Assembly: GCF_000241525.1 (NCBI RefSeq)
Contig: NZ_AHIL01000032.1
Span: 186,001-250,000 of the forward strand
Length of the DNA stretch: 64,000 bases
Direction: 5' to 3'
Origin: Comamonas testosteroni ATCC 11996
Lineage (GTDB): Bacteria > Pseudomonadota > Gammaproteobacteria > Burkholderiales > Burkholderiaceae_C
Shown piece by piece: positions 22,313 to 30,800 of the stretch (position 1 is the first letter of the stretch; each line of letters begins with the position of its first letter). Below the pieces are notes generated by a model. It did no database searches. It saw nothing but the letters and a program-made list of their open reading frames with translations, and was not told where the DNA came from. Made by a program: the position numbers and the translations under genes.

Positions 22313-22397
22313 GTGCGCCGATCGTTGCAATCAGGGCTGACTGGGTGCCAAAGACAAAAGCACGCAGTTCGTTTAGCTCTGTATTCGAGTCGTTCAT
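22116..22397 (-). CDS. Leftward helical protein in the early region
   Basis: 93 aa, all-helical and soluble: MNDSNTELNELRAFVFGTQS, LIATIGALIRTHPNPEAL, YLQREQTYLENKPLPEHVLE. No family recognised. ATG 22397 has a GAGGGG site followed by GCAGACATGAA, which is shared with the start of 22599-22781. It opposes the early operon like its neighbours. Confidence 0.6.
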   Translation of the reverse strand: MNDSNTELNELRAFVFGTQSALIATIGALIRTHPNPEALNSMLDSYLQREQTYLENKPLPEHVLESFHQMWTRVDLQIRHTLKERQQQPQAQG

Positions 22398-22480
22398 GTC
22401 TGCCCCTCTCTCGCATGGTTTTGCTGGAACTTCCATTCTGCTCCGGGAGGTCGCGAGCGGCTATTTCAAGGAGGACGGCA

Positions 22481-22690
22481 ATGATTGAGCCGCAATATCG
22501 CTTTGGTGATCCACCTCCGGCTGCGGTTCTGTACCGCCGCAAGCGTGCCGCTGATAGACAGCTGCTTGCGGGCCTGAACAGGTACAGGGTCAATAAGGCT
22601 AGACGTACGACACAGGCATCGTCCTCGAGCGCAATTCCTCTTCCGCCATCTGAATTGCGTCGTACGCCGCAAGAAAAGCCGACTTCATGA
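22481..22690 (+). CDS. Small basic early protein
   Basis: 69 aa, basic: MIEPQYRFGDPPPAAVLYRR then KRAADRQLLAGLNRYRVNKARR. An AAGGAGG site precedes ATG 22481. The 3' 90 bases are antisense to 22599-22781. The Arg-rich central helix could bind nucleic acid. Function unknown. Confidence 0.5.
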   Translation: MIEPQYRFGDPPPAAVLYRRKRAADRQLLAGLNRYRVNKARRTTQASSSSAIPLPPSELRRTPQEKPTS

Positions 22691-22781
22691 GGTCTTCGGT
22701 GATGTCGTCGTTTGCCTGGACGCGCTTTTGCAATGCAACGGCCGCCAATGTCGCTGCTGCCTGCATGTATTCCTGTTTCAT
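22599..22781 (-). CDS. Leftward 60-aa helical protein
   Basis: 60 aa: MKQEYMQAAATLAAVALQKR, DDITEDLMKSAFLAAYDAIQ, then an acidic end. A perfect AAGGAGGG site precedes ATG 22781. It overlaps the end of 22481-22690 on the other strand. No family recognised. Confidence 0.6.
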   Translation of the reverse strand: MKQEYMQAAATLAAVALQKRVQANDDITEDLMKSAFLAAYDAIQMAEEELRSRTMPVSYV

Positions 22782-22946
22782 GTCTGCCCTCCTTGTGGCT
22801 GTTGGTAACGGTTTGGAAGCCACCAGCATAGCCCTGGGTGCGGCGGGCACCTTTTCCTCTCTTCTGGCCTGTTTTCGTTTGCATGCAGGCAGTGTCTTTT
22901 TCTGCGGCACAGCCCGCAACGTCCTTTTTCTCGGAGTCCGGACGAC

Positions 22947-23423
22947 ATGAATGCTCTTGATGCATTGCGACGCATGGTCGCCAACTACCCAGGCGGCCGC
23001 GCTGCTCTTGCTGCCCGCCTGAACAAATCCGACGAAGTTCTGCGCAAGGAGCTGAGCGGCGTGTCCCCAAGCCACAAGATGGGCCTCTCTGACGCTGAGG
23101 AGATTGCGTCTATGTGCCGTGAGGCTGGTAGCGCTGAAGCGCATGCTTTGGGCACGGTCTTCTCATTCAACGCCGGCATGCTGGCGCTGCCCGAAGCGCA
23201 GCCAGGCGCTGAAAAATGCCTTTCCAAGTCTGCAGCCATCGCTGTGCGTGAATGCGCAGACGTTCTGATGGCCACCACGATGGCGAAGGCAGACAACAAC
23301 GTCAGCGACAACGACAAGCGCGTGGTGCAGCGTGAGATCGCTGAGGCCGTGGCTGCGTTACTCGCTGTTCAGCAGTCCCTGGATGCAGAGCACGCAGCAG
23401 ATAACGCGAGGTCTGGACGATGA
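22947..23423 (+). CDS. CII-like phage regulatory protein
   Basis: 158 aa matching the phage CP76/YmfL regulatory group. It shows an N-terminal helix-turn-helix region (YPGGRAALAARLNKSDEVLRKELS), the HKMGLSDAEEIASMC segment and a helical C-terminal half. Such proteins act as CII-type activators of lysogeny. It lies after cro and directly before the O-like gene, overlapping it by 4 bp, the lambda order. Confidence 0.75.
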   Translation: MNALDALRRMVANYPGGRAALAARLNKSDEVLRKELSGVSPSHKMGLSDAEEIASMCREAGSAEAHALGTVFSFNAGMLALPEAQPGAEKCLSKSAAIAVRECADVLMATTMAKADNNVSDNDKRVVQREIAEAVAALLAVQQSLDAEHAADNARSGR

Positions 23424-24349
23424 GCACGATCATCATGGCGGCCTGCTGGCCCCTGCAGGGCATGAGCCCAAGCCAGAAGGCTGTCCTCATTTCTCTGGCT
23501 GATCAAGCCAACGACGACGGCGTGTGCTGGCCTGCAGTCGGGACCATCGCCGCACGCACCTGCTTGTCCGAGCGAGCTGTGCGCGATGCCTTGGCCTGGC
23601 TGCAAGCTGCTGGCGCTGTGTTCCGCGAGTACCGCCACAACACCAGCACCAGCTACACCGTGTGCCCCAAGCGCTTTGACCCGGCCAAGGCTCCAGCGGA
23701 GAGCAAGCGCACCACCAAGCGCAAAACCAATGTGGCGGCAAATGCCGCCCCCCTTGCGGCTGCCGCCCCGGGTGCAGATGCCGCCCCACCTGCAAATGCC
23801 GCAGTACCCCCGGCAGATGCCGCCCCAGCCCCGGCAAATGCCGCCGGTCTGGAGGGGCAAATGCCGCCCCCAAATCGTAAGGGGAACCGTAACTTAACCG
23901 CCAATGAACCATCCCCGCCTGCTTCGCCGTCGGGTAGCGAAGGTGATGGCGATTCTGCAAACGACCCGGAAACGGCACTGCAGGATGCCTGCCGAGCCAC
24001 ATGGTCGGCCTACAGCCTGGCCTATGAGCTGCGCTACAGCGTCAAGCCCGTTCGCAATGCACCGGTGAACGCCAACGTGAAAGCCCTGGTCAAGCGCCTG
24101 GGCCACGAGGAGGCTCCGCTTGTGGCTGCGTGGTACGTGGCGAACGTCAACGAGGCCTTTGTGGTGAAGAACTCCCACGGCATGGGCGTGCTGGTGAATC
24201 AGGCTGAGAGCTACCGCACCCAGTGGGCCCGCGGGCAGGCAATGACTGCAACCGGTGCCCAGAGCGCCGACAAGAGCAGCGCGAACTACGACGCGATCCA
24301 GGAAGCCAAACGCATGCTGAACCAACGCAAGGAGTCCACCAATGCTTGA
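23420..24349 (+). CDS. O-like replication initiator with helix-turn-helix
   Basis: 309 aa. The N-terminal 90 residues form a winged-helix domain of the phage replication O type (MSPSQKAVLISLADQANDDG, TIAARTCLSERAVRDALAWL). A low-complexity Ala/Pro linker at about 100-150 is encoded by six repeated GGCAAATGCCGCC-like units, the likely origin. The C-terminal region (about 190-300) may contact the helicase loader. Position after cII and before a P-position gene supports replication initiation. Confidence 0.8.
   Translation: MSTIIMAACWPLQGMSPSQKAVLISLADQANDDGVCWPAVGTIAARTCLSERAVRDALAWLQAAGAVFREYRHNTSTSYTVCPKRFDPAKAPAESKRTTKRKTNVAANAAPLAAAAPGADAAPPANAAVPPADAAPAPANAAGLEGQMPPPNRKGNRNLTANEPSPPASPSGSEGDGDSANDPETALQDACRATWSAYSLAYELRYSVKPVRNAPVNANVKALVKRLGHEEAPLVAAWYVANVNEAFVVKNSHGMGVLVNQAESYRTQWARGQAMTATGAQSADKSSANYDAIQEAKRMLNQRKESTNA
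23737..23872 (+). repeat. Iteron cluster, candidate phage replication origin
   Basis: Six copies of GCA(A/G)ATGCCGC, beginning near 23737, 23773, 23791, 23812, 23833 and 23856, inside the O-like gene. Spacing of the last four is about 21 bp, two helical turns. The first and last two units contain GGCA/TGCC dyads. Lambda places its origin iterons at the same point of gene O. Confidence 0.55.
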
Positions 24350-25130
24350 TGCACACAACGTCGATACCGATTGGCTGCTCGAAGAACTGGGCGCGACCAT
24401 GGAGCTGTCCGGGCAGCAGATTCGCCCTGCGGCTCTTGCGCTGCTGGCATCCGATCTGTCCCACATCGACAAATCCCTGCTGCGAATGGCGCTGGCCCGG
24501 ATCCGCGCGGAGCACAAGGGACCGATCCTCACCGGTACCGTGCTGCAGTATGTGGACCATGCCATGGGCCGACTGCTGCCGGCGGAGGCTTACGCGCTGG
24601 CGCTGTCCAGCTCCGATGACAGGGCCACCATCGTGTGGACGAACGAAATTGCCGATGCGTGGACTGTGGCCGCTCCTCTGCTGAACGCAGGGGATAAATT
24701 CGGCGCCCGGCAGGCGTTCGTCGAGGCCTATGGCCGCATCACTGGCGAGGCCCGCGCCCGGCGCCAGCATCCAGTCGTGCGGGTGAGCCTAGGTCACGAC
24801 ACCGAGGGGCGCCCCCGTGCCTTGCAGGAGGCTATTACCGCAGGTCGGCTGCCGGGTGGTCTGGATGCGTTGACCGACGATGTCCGGCACCAACTCCAAC
24901 TGCCTGCGCCACGAGCTGCGCTGGCGCTGCCAGCCCCAGAGGCTGCACCGGCAGGTCCAGAGCGCAGCACGCTGCAGCAGTTAGCCAAGCTGCGCGACCA
25001 CTTCGCCCGCAAGGCCGGCCGATTCACTCATGCCCAGGTCCTGGCCCGTGCAGACCGTATTCGTTTGAACCAGGAAAAGCGCAAGACTGCCGCTGCAGTG
25101 CTGGCGTACCAAGCCGGAGGGGTGGCATGA
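24342..25130 (+). CDS. P-position phage replication-associated protein
   Basis: 262 aa, no domain identified with confidence. It has an N-terminal region with DTDWLLEELGATMELSGQQI and ALARIRAEHKGPILTGTV, typical of helicase-loader-like or primosomal phage proteins, and a C-terminal basic helical region (LAKLRDHFARKAGRF). It overlaps O by 8 bp and precedes the recombination-nuclease genes, the lambda P position. Helicase loading is an inference from context. Confidence 0.55.
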   Translation: MLDAHNVDTDWLLEELGATMELSGQQIRPAALALLASDLSHIDKSLLRMALARIRAEHKGPILTGTVLQYVDHAMGRLLPAEAYALALSSSDDRATIVWTNEIADAWTVAAPLLNAGDKFGARQAFVEAYGRITGEARARRQHPVVRVSLGHDTEGRPRALQEAITAGRLPGGLDALTDDVRHQLQLPAPRAALALPAPEAAPAGPERSTLQQLAKLRDHFARKAGRFTHAQVLARADRIRLNQEKRKTAAAVLAYQAGGVA

Positions 25131-25519
25131 GCAAACCGGTGAGGTTGACAGGGCACATGCTGAAGCTGGTTCCGAATGCGTCTGGCTCCAAGTACGGCAA
25201 TAAGAAGATCGTTGCGGCGGATGGCACCAAGTTTGATAGCTTGGCTGAGCTGCACCGCTGGTCGCACTTGCAAATGCTGCAGCGTGGCGGCCACATCAGC
25301 GATTTGCGCCGGCAGGTTGTGTTCGAGATGGTCCCATCGGTCAAGTTTGCTGGCGCTGCGCGCGCTCGGCCCGCCATTCGCTACATCGCAGACTTCGTGT
25401 ATCTGGAGAAGGGCATCGAAGTAATCGAGGATGTGAAGGGCGTGGAGACCCCTGAATTCAAGATCAAGCGCCATCTGATGAAGGCACTGCTGGGTCGGGA
25501 AGTACGGGTGGTCAAGTGA
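25127..25519 (+). CDS. DUF1064 nuclease-like protein
   Basis: 130 aa of the DUF1064 family, a PD-(D/E)XK-type phage nuclease fold. Key segments are SKYGNKKIVAADGTKFDS (family start, with KFDSLAEL carrying the Glu), IRYIADFVYLEKG and EVIEDVKGVETPEFKIK, giving the D, E-x-K positions expected. It may act like a resolvase in phage recombination. Start overlaps the preceding stop. Confidence 0.8.
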   Translation: MSKPVRLTGHMLKLVPNASGSKYGNKKIVAADGTKFDSLAELHRWSHLQMLQRGGHISDLRRQVVFEMVPSVKFAGAARARPAIRYIADFVYLEKGIEVIEDVKGVETPEFKIKRHLMKALLGREVRVVK

Positions 25520-25773
25520 CGCAGGCATTGAACCCCGCATTCTTTGGCAAGGTCGTGCCGCTGGCTGGCCAGCGCAAGCCGCCGAGCACCTCGCGCATCA
25601 CGCGGCTGGTGTGGCCGACCTATAAGCGCCTGAGCGACGGCCGCTACCTGATCGAGCACTGGATGGAGAACCGCTGCTGCAACCGGGTGCGGGTGGGCAG
25701 CAGCATGGTTTGCGTGGTCGACGACTACGGCAGTTTGGTGGCGGTAGAGGACAGGGGGCGTGCATGGTGGTGA
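25516..25773 (+). CDS. Hypothetical early protein
   Basis: 85 aa with GTG start at 25516 overlapping the previous stop. Basic N-terminal half (GKVVPLAGQRKPPSTSRITR), two adjacent Cys (ENRCCNRV), compact beta-like C-terminus. No family recognised; gene order suggests nucleic-acid metabolism. Confidence 0.55.
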   Translation: MTQALNPAFFGKVVPLAGQRKPPSTSRITRLVWPTYKRLSDGRYLIEHWMENRCCNRVRVGSSMVCVVDDYGSLVAVEDRGRAWW

Positions 25774-26075
25774 AGCGCATCTATCTCGCCGGCCCCATGA
25801 GTGGCCTGCCCGAGTTCAACTATCCAGCCTTTCATGCTGCAGCAGCTGTGCTGCGCGCCCAGGGGTACCACGTTGAGAACCCTGCGGAGAACCCCCAGCC
25901 GGCCTGCGGAACTTGGCAGGGCTACATGCGCATGTCCCTGTGCCAGATCGCGGCCTGCGACTGCCTGTACATGCTGCCCGGCTGGCGCGCATCGCGTGGC
26001 GCCCGCATTGAGCATGGGCTGGCGCTGGACTTGGGGCTGGAGGTGCAGGACTTCGGGGAGGTCGCGGGATGCTGA
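25764..26075 (+). CDS. DUF4406 protein
   Basis: 103 aa of DUF4406, related to nucleoside 2-deoxyribosyltransferases. It has the typical IYLAGPMSGLPEFNYPAF start, the CDCLYMLPGWRAS core and SRGARIEHGLALDLGL, with the Glu of IEHG as likely catalytic residue. It may act on nucleotides or modified bases. ATG 25764 is the start that gives the canonical N-terminus. Confidence 0.85.
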   Translation: MVVKRIYLAGPMSGLPEFNYPAFHAAAAVLRAQGYHVENPAENPQPACGTWQGYMRMSLCQIAACDCLYMLPGWRASRGARIEHGLALDLGLEVQDFGEVAGC

Positions 26076-26329
26076 ATCGACTGAATGACAAAGAGCGCGC
26101 CCATCTTGCTGCGGTCAAGGAACTGCCCTGCAGTGTCTGCGACCAGACCGGGCCCAGTGAGGCGCACCACATTGAGCAGCGCCAGCAATACACGGCCGTG
26201 GCCTTGTGCGAGAGCTGCCACCGCGGACCGCTGATGGGATGGCACGGCCAGCGCCGCATGTGGGCAATCAAAAAGATGAGCGAACTAGACGCGCTGAACG
26301 TGACTGTGCGGCGCCTGATGGGAAATTGA
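26069..26329 (+). CDS. Ref-like RecA-dependent HNH nuclease
   Basis: 86 aa. PCSVCDQTGPSEAHHIEQ and VALCESCHRGPLMGWHGQ form an HNH-type zinc and catalytic core, and MWAIKKMSELDALNVTV is the helical end seen in the Ref (recombination enhancement) family from P1. Ref cuts DNA in RecA D-loops. This copy is shorter than P1 Ref and lacks its basic N-terminal extension. Confidence 0.75.
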   Translation: MLNRLNDKERAHLAAVKELPCSVCDQTGPSEAHHIEQRQQYTAVALCESCHRGPLMGWHGQRRMWAIKKMSELDALNVTVRRLMGN

Positions 26330-26342
26330 GAAAGAGGACACG

Positions 26343-27038
26343 ATGAGTAGCGACCCCACCAAACCAACCTTAATTGAACGCATGACCAGCGCCAGCAACA
26401 GCTCCGACCTCTCCGTAAGCCTTGATTTTCGAGGTGATGCCGATTTCCTGATTGCCTCTGGCATGCAGCCCGCCAAGCTGGGGCGGCTGGTGTACCAGCT
26501 CATGGCTGAGTGGGACTCTCGCCTCAAGCCGCGCATGCTGACTGCGGCTGACATTGAGCGCGTTGCGGAAGGCATGCCCCGCTTGGCCAAGAAGACCAAG
26601 GACAAGCGCGGCGAGCGGGTGACGGAGGTGCTGGACATTGCGGGTGCCCAGGCGGCAGCGGCCCAATGGCAGGCGCAGACGCGGCGCGAGATCCTGGCAA
26701 AGCTGCCCAGCTTCATCAAGCTGACAGACCAGCATGCTGGCTTCACTCCATGGGTTCTTGCGCAGGGCATAGAGGAAGGGCTGGCCAAGCTGTCGGATGT
26801 GCTGCTCTGGTGGTGCGATCGCCGTTGCCATGAGTGCGGCGGCACGAACCTTGCCCGAGGGAAGACCTGCAAGGCGTGCCACGGCTTCGGTACCCGCGAT
26901 GTGCCTCATGGAGCCGACGGGCTGAAGATCTCGGAGCACATCGCTCGGCACGTAGATCGATCCCGCCAGCTCACAAAAAGCAACCTGCGGTGCATGAAGC
27001 GATACAAGGAGTTTGCCGCTGGCCAAAAGTTGGCCTAG
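26343..27038 (+). CDS. Probable Q-type late antiterminator with zinc finger
   Basis: 231 aa. C-terminal zinc motif CHECGGT ... CKACHGFG (about 161-182) followed by a helix (LKISEHIARHVDRSRQLTK) resembles phage late regulators. It is the last gene of the early operon. A promoter with a palindrome in its spacer overlaps its 3' end and a terminator follows 110 bp later, which is the lambda Q/PR'/tR' arrangement. No sequence-level Q match can be claimed. Confidence 0.65.
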   Translation: MSSDPTKPTLIERMTSASNSSDLSVSLDFRGDADFLIASGMQPAKLGRLVYQLMAEWDSRLKPRMLTAADIERVAEGMPRLAKKTKDKRGERVTEVLDIAGAQAAAAQWQAQTRREILAKLPSFIKLTDQHAGFTPWVLAQGIEEGLAKLSDVLLWWCDRRCHECGGTNLARGKTCKACHGFGTRDVPHGADGLKISEHIARHVDRSRQLTKSNLRCMKRYKEFAAGQKLA

Positions 27039-27041
27039 AAT
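27013..27041 (+). promoter_or_regulatory. Candidate late promoter (PR'-like)
   Basis: TTGCCG and TAGAAT separated by 17 bases, inside the end of the Q-like gene. The spacer contains the palindrome GGCCAAAAGTTGGCC. Lambda Q binds between -35 and -10 of PR', so this palindrome is a candidate Q site. Confidence 0.55.
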
Positions 27042-27156
27042 GCGTAGGAATAGCGCAGGCGCAATTAAACCGCCTTGCCATCATCGCTAAACGGTCTTGA
27101 GGCGTGGAGCCTTATGACTTTAGGTAATTGATGGATAGTCGCGTCCAAAATTTCCA

Positions 27157-27185
27157 AAGCCTCAGCCTAATCGCTGGGGCTTTTT
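27157..27185 (+). terminator. Terminator after the late promoter (tR'-like)
   Basis: AAGCCTCAGC / GCTGGGGCTT 10-bp stem with one G-T pair and a T5 tail, about 110 bp after the promoter. Late genes lie beyond it, so antitermination would be needed. Confidence 0.8.
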
Positions 27186-27199
27186 GCAATCTGCATTGG

Positions 27200-27532
27200 T
27201 CAATTGATCAGTGCATGACATTCCTTGGCACAAGCGTGGCAATCAATTGCGCACCTCCTAGTGTGTTCGCGAAGGTGCTGCTCACATTCGTTGGCACATG
27301 CTAGGCAGATCTCGCCACACAGCTTGCAAAAGTGCTTGGCCATCTCACTGTTGCGAGCCATAGCGCCTGAAGCAAGTGCGCATACGGCCGCGCAATCCAT
27401 GTTCATTGCAATGCAACCAGCCATGGGGCTTACGTCCTGCTCTTTAAGGCACTCGGCAATACAAGCGTTACATGCAGTGATGCAGGCGTTGCAAGCATCG
27501 ATGCACCCTAAGTATTGATAGGTTGAGTTCAT
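27200..27532 (-). CDS. Cys-rich four-helix copper-binding protein (DUF326/Csp-like)
   Basis: 110 aa with 18 or so Cys in Cx2-3C and Cx6C spacing across helices (CIDACNACITACNACIAEC, CKLCGEICLACANECEQH, CAIDCHACAKECHAL). This is the pattern of copper-storage four-helix bundles. It lacks a signal peptide, so it is cytosolic. A GGAG site precedes ATG 27532. It is leftward, between the late terminator and the HNH gene, the spot where Shiga-toxin phages carry cargo. Confidence 0.85.
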   Translation of the reverse strand: MNSTYQYLGCIDACNACITACNACIAECLKEQDVSPMAGCIAMNMDCAAVCALASGAMARNSEMAKHFCKLCGEICLACANECEQHLREHTRRCAIDCHACAKECHALIN

Positions 27533-27547
27533 TGACTTCTCCTGAAG

Positions 27548-27998
27548 GTGTGTGAAAGCTCACTATCGATTTGGTGCTTGCTAGCAGTGTGTTGGTGTAG
27601 GTGGATGTGCCTACATTCCGTCCAAGACGATTTGTGTTCCCTATTGCTGTGCTGCAGGGACTTTTCTTCGATCACCTCGACAGCTTTTTATTCACGGTTC
27701 GCTGCCACCGAGCACGCCCGACGATCACGCACATTGCAGTAGGGGCGGATCACTCGGTGGCGGCACCTATGTCTGTGACATAAACAGAAAGGGCCTACTA
27801 GGTAGGCCCTTCACTCACTGAAACTTGCCGATAGACGAGGGTGTAAATGAACTTCAGTCGTGATCTCTCTCTGGATGGAGCTTCTGGTGAGTGATTCCAT
27901 TCTGATCTTCTGGTGTAGGAGGTTGCTAGGTGTTAACCCTTGGGTTTTTGCTGGGATGCGCATCGAAAAGGCGGTGCAGCATCAGGGACGGGTTGGTA
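27548..27998. other. Gene-poor stretch before HNH gene
   Basis: No supported gene in 450 bp. It includes the divergent start region of the copper-protein gene and a hairpin AGGGCCTAC/GTAGGCCCT at 27790-27810 without a T run. Confidence 0.5.
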
Positions 27999-28397
27999 AT
28001 GCCTCAGCGCCCTAACAAGCCTTGTCGCCATCGAGGCTGCAATACTCTGTCGCGCTCGTCCTCGGGTTTTTGCGATGAACACCAGTCCGAAGCCAGCGGC
28101 TGGAATCATCCGGGGCGAGGCTCGGCCAAGTCGCGTGGCTATGACTATGCGTGGCAGAAGATTCGAGAGTGGGTCATGCAACGCGATGCGTGCTTGTGCC
28201 AGCCATGCCTCAAGCTCGGTGCGGTGTCGGGCGCGCAAGAGGTCGATCACATTGTCCCGAAGGCCCAGGCCAAGCGGCTGGGTTGGACGCGAGAACAGAT
28301 GGACGCAAGAGAAAATCTGCAGGCGATCTGCAAGGCTTGTCACGCCGTCAAAACGGCGCGGGAGTCGCAGGGTCTGTTCACCTCCCTCTTGACCTGA
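27999..28397 (+). CDS. Phage HNH endonuclease
   Basis: 132 aa. N-terminal zinc knuckle (CRHRGCNTLSRSSSGFCDEH), then HNH core: CLCQPCLKLG, EVDHIVPKAQ, ENLQAICKACHAVKT. HNH proteins of this type sit next to the terminase and are needed for cos cleavage in HK97-like phages. ATG 27999 is chosen for domain integrity. Confidence 0.88.
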   Translation: MPQRPNKPCRHRGCNTLSRSSSGFCDEHQSEASGWNHPGRGSAKSRGYDYAWQKIREWVMQRDACLCQPCLKLGAVSGAQEVDHIVPKAQAKRLGWTREQMDARENLQAICKACHAVKTARESQGLFTSLLT

Positions 28398-28545
28398 TCG
28401 CTTCGCATGTGGGCACGCATCGTGCAGCTTGGGTGGCTCTGGGCGGGGAGGGGGGAGGGTCGAAACCAGGGTGCCCTCGCGCTCTAGACCGACCGGTTCG
28501 TCACATTTTTACGCCCGCGAAATATGAAATTTAACTGGAGGCCCG
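28398..28545. other. Candidate cos region
   Basis: 148 bp between HNH and terminase genes with a G-rich run (GGGCGGGGAGGGGGGAGGG) then an AT-rich part before ATG 28546. HNH-P27 phages usually have cos here. No cleavage position can be read from sequence alone. Confidence 0.3.
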
Positions 28546-29028
28546 ATGGCAGGTGCTGCTGGGCGCTCAGGCCGTCGCCCCAAACCTACGGCAAAGAAGC
28601 TGCTGGCTGGGAATCCAGGCAAGCGAGCTCTCAATAAAGCTGAACCAGACTTCGAGCTGGTTCTGAATATCGATTGCCCGGATTGGATGGGAGATAACGG
28701 CCGGATGCTCTGGGAAACCGTGGCGCCGCAGTTGTGCAAAGAGCGCATTTTGGCGGCGACAGATATTCAGAACCTTGAGGTGTACTGCTCCGCTTATGAC
28801 CAGTTTCGGATGGCCCAGGCGGATATCGCCCAGAACGGAGTGACGGTCTCTGGGGCCATGGGGGGCGTGATCAAGAACCCCGCCGCGACGGCCCTCAAAG
28901 AGGCGACGGCCATGATGGCCAGCTATGGCGGAATGCTGGGGCTGGACCCGTCCAGTCGACAGCGAATGATGGGGACAGGCAAGAAGAAGCAGAGCGACAA
29001 CCCGTTTGCAGGGGTCATCAATGGCTAA
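28546..29028 (+). CDS. terS: Terminase small subunit, P27 family
   Basis: 160 aa DNA-recognition subunit of the packaging motor. The N-terminus [20 protein letters not shown] and the central [16 protein letters not shown] and [14 protein letters not shown] segments are typical of the P27 family. GGAGG precedes the ATG. It overlaps terL by 8 bp. Confidence 0.92.
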   Translation: MAGAAGRSGRRPKPTAKKLLAGNPGKRALNKAEPDFELVLNIDCPDWMGDNGRMLWETVAPQLCKERILAATDIQNLEVYCSAYDQFRMAQADIAQNGVTVSGAMGGVIKNPAATALKEATAMMASYGGMLGLDPSSRQRMMGTGKKKQSDNPFAGVING

Positions 29029-30733
29029 ATATCCGGCGGTGGATGCAGTCAATAAGTTCGCCAAGGCCGTAGTTGCAGGAAAGGTTCCTGCATGTCGATA
29101 TGTCCGGCAGGCCTGCCAGCGTCATCTGGATGATCTGCTGGCCAGCAAAAGCAAGACCTACCCCTACGAGTTCGATGCGAAGGAGGCACAGAAGAAGATC
29201 GCTCTGATTGAGCTACTGCCGCACACCAAGGGCGAATGGGGCTTCAAGCGCCAGTTGATAACCCTTGAGCCGTGGCAGAAGTTCGGTTTGGCTTGCACCT
29301 TTGGATGGAAGCGCAAGAAGGATGGTCTTCGCCGCTTTCGTGAAAGCTACTGGGAGGTCAATCGCAAGAACGGCAAGAGCGTCATTGCCGCCGGCGTGGG
29401 TCTGGCCATGTTTGCCGCCGACAACGAGTTTGGCGCCGAGGTTTACTCCGGGGCCACTACAGAAAAGCAGGCATGGGAGGTGTTTCGGCCAGCGCGTCTC
29501 ATGGCGATGCGCTCTCCCATGCTGCTGGAAGCTGCCGGCATCGAGGTCAATGCCTCCAATCTGAACAAGCCTGGCGATGGCAGCCGCTTTGAGCCCATCA
29601 TCGGCAACCCCGGTGACGGTGCCAGTCCCTCGTGCTCCATCGTGGACGAGTACCACGAGCACGACAGCGATGCGCTCTACACCACCATGCTCACGGGCAT
29701 GGGCGCGCGCAAGCAGCCCCTGATGTTCATCATCACCACGGCTGGCTACAACATCGAAGGCCCGTGCTACGACAAACGCCGCGAAGTCGTGGAAATGCTC
29801 GACGGTACGGTGCCTAACGACGAGCTGTTTGGCTGGATCTGGACCGTTGATCCAGAGGATGACTGGAAGGATCCAAAGGTACTGGCCAAGGCCAACCCCA
29901 ATATCGGTGTGTCGGTTTATCAGGAGTACTTGGAGAGTCAGCAGCGAAGAGCCATCCAGCAGGCGCGCTTCACAAATACCTTCAAAACCAAGCACCTGGG
30001 TCTCTGGGTAACCGCCAAAACCGGGTACTTCAACATGACTCAGTGGGAGTCTTGTGAAGACGGCACACTGAATCTGGCTGATTTCGAAGGCCAGTCGGTG
30101 GTCTTGTCGTTCGACCTGGCTCGCAAGCTGGACATGAACAGCATGGCCCGGCTGTTCTGGCGCGACATCGATGGAAAGCGGCACTACTACAGCATCGCTC
30201 CGCGCTTCTGGGTGCCAGAGGACACGGTCAACAACAGCGACAACCGGCGGATGGCCGAGCGCTTGCAGAAGTGGGTCAACACAGGTCATCTGCTGACCAC
30301 CGACGGTGCCGAGATTGACTACCGCGAGATTCTGGAAGAAGCCAAGGAAGCCGCAAGGCTAAATCCTGTTGAAGCATCGCCCATGGATCCGCACGGCGCC
30401 ACTAACCTGGCCCACCAGCTCGACGATGAAGGCTTGCTTCCGATCACCATCGTGCAGAACTACACCAACATGAGCGACCCGATGAAGGAGCTCGAGGCGG
30501 CCATCATGTCCGGGCGCTTTCATCACGACGGCAACCCGCTGATGACCTGGTGCATGGGCAATGTGATTGGCAAACACCTGGTCGGCAACGACGACATCGT
30601 GCGCCCCATCAAGCAAGGCAACGACAACAAGATTGACGGAGCCGTAGCACTGATCATGGCGATCGGCCGCGCAATGCCTGGCAAGCAGGCCGAGCAGGAG
30701 GCCAGCATCTATGACAGTGGAGTCGGTATCTAG
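29021..30733 (+). CDS. terL: Terminase large subunit
   Basis: 570 aa packaging ATPase/nuclease. The ATPase motif [13 protein letters not shown] (Walker A) lies at about 115-128, Walker B is [11 protein letters not shown] (about 205-215), and the nuclease domain begins near [19 protein letters not shown] 29021 rather than 29006 gives the [10 protein letters not shown] start. A terminator-like hairpin follows at 30732. Confidence 0.95.
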   Translation: MAKYPAVDAVNKFAKAVVAGKVPACRYVRQACQRHLDDLLASKSKTYPYEFDAKEAQKKIALIELLPHTKGEWGFKRQLITLEPWQKFGLACTFGWKRKKDGLRRFRESYWEVNRKNGKSVIAAGVGLAMFAADNEFGAEVYSGATTEKQAWEVFRPARLMAMRSPMLLEAAGIEVNASNLNKPGDGSRFEPIIGNPGDGASPSCSIVDEYHEHDSDALYTTMLTGMGARKQPLMFIITTAGYNIEGPCYDKRREVVEMLDGTVPNDELFGWIWTVDPEDDWKDPKVLAKANPNIGVSVYQEYLESQQRRAIQQARFTNTFKTKHLGLWVTAKTGYFNMTQWESCEDGTLNLADFEGQSVVLSFDLARKLDMNSMARLFWRDIDGKRHYYSIAPRFWVPEDTVNNSDNRRMAERLQKWVNTGHLLTTDGAEIDYREILEEAKEAARLNPVEASPMDPHGATNLAHQLDDEGLLPITIVQNYTNMSDPMKELEAAIMSGRFHHDGNPLMTWCMGNVIGKHLVGNDDIVRPIKQGNDNKIDGAVALIMAIGRAMPGKQAEQEASIYDSGVGI

Positions 30734-30755
30734 CCACCTCCGGGTGGCTTTTTTA
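30732..30755 (+). terminator. Hairpin with T run after terL
   Basis: AGCCACC / GGTGGCT stem then T6. As it lies inside the late operon it must be leaky or antiterminated. Confidence 0.65.
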
Positions 30756-30800
30756 TTCACGCCGCCTGGACTTGGGCCCTGGTGGCTTCTCAATCACCAC

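Noticed and set aside
27042..27156. Possible tRNA-like or small RNA between Q-like gene and terminator
   Set aside because: No cloverleaf can be drawn; the leader of a late transcript explains it better.
27772..27786. LexA-like CTGT ... ACAG near 27.77 kb
   Set aside because: Spacer is 7 instead of 8 bases and no gene start is near.
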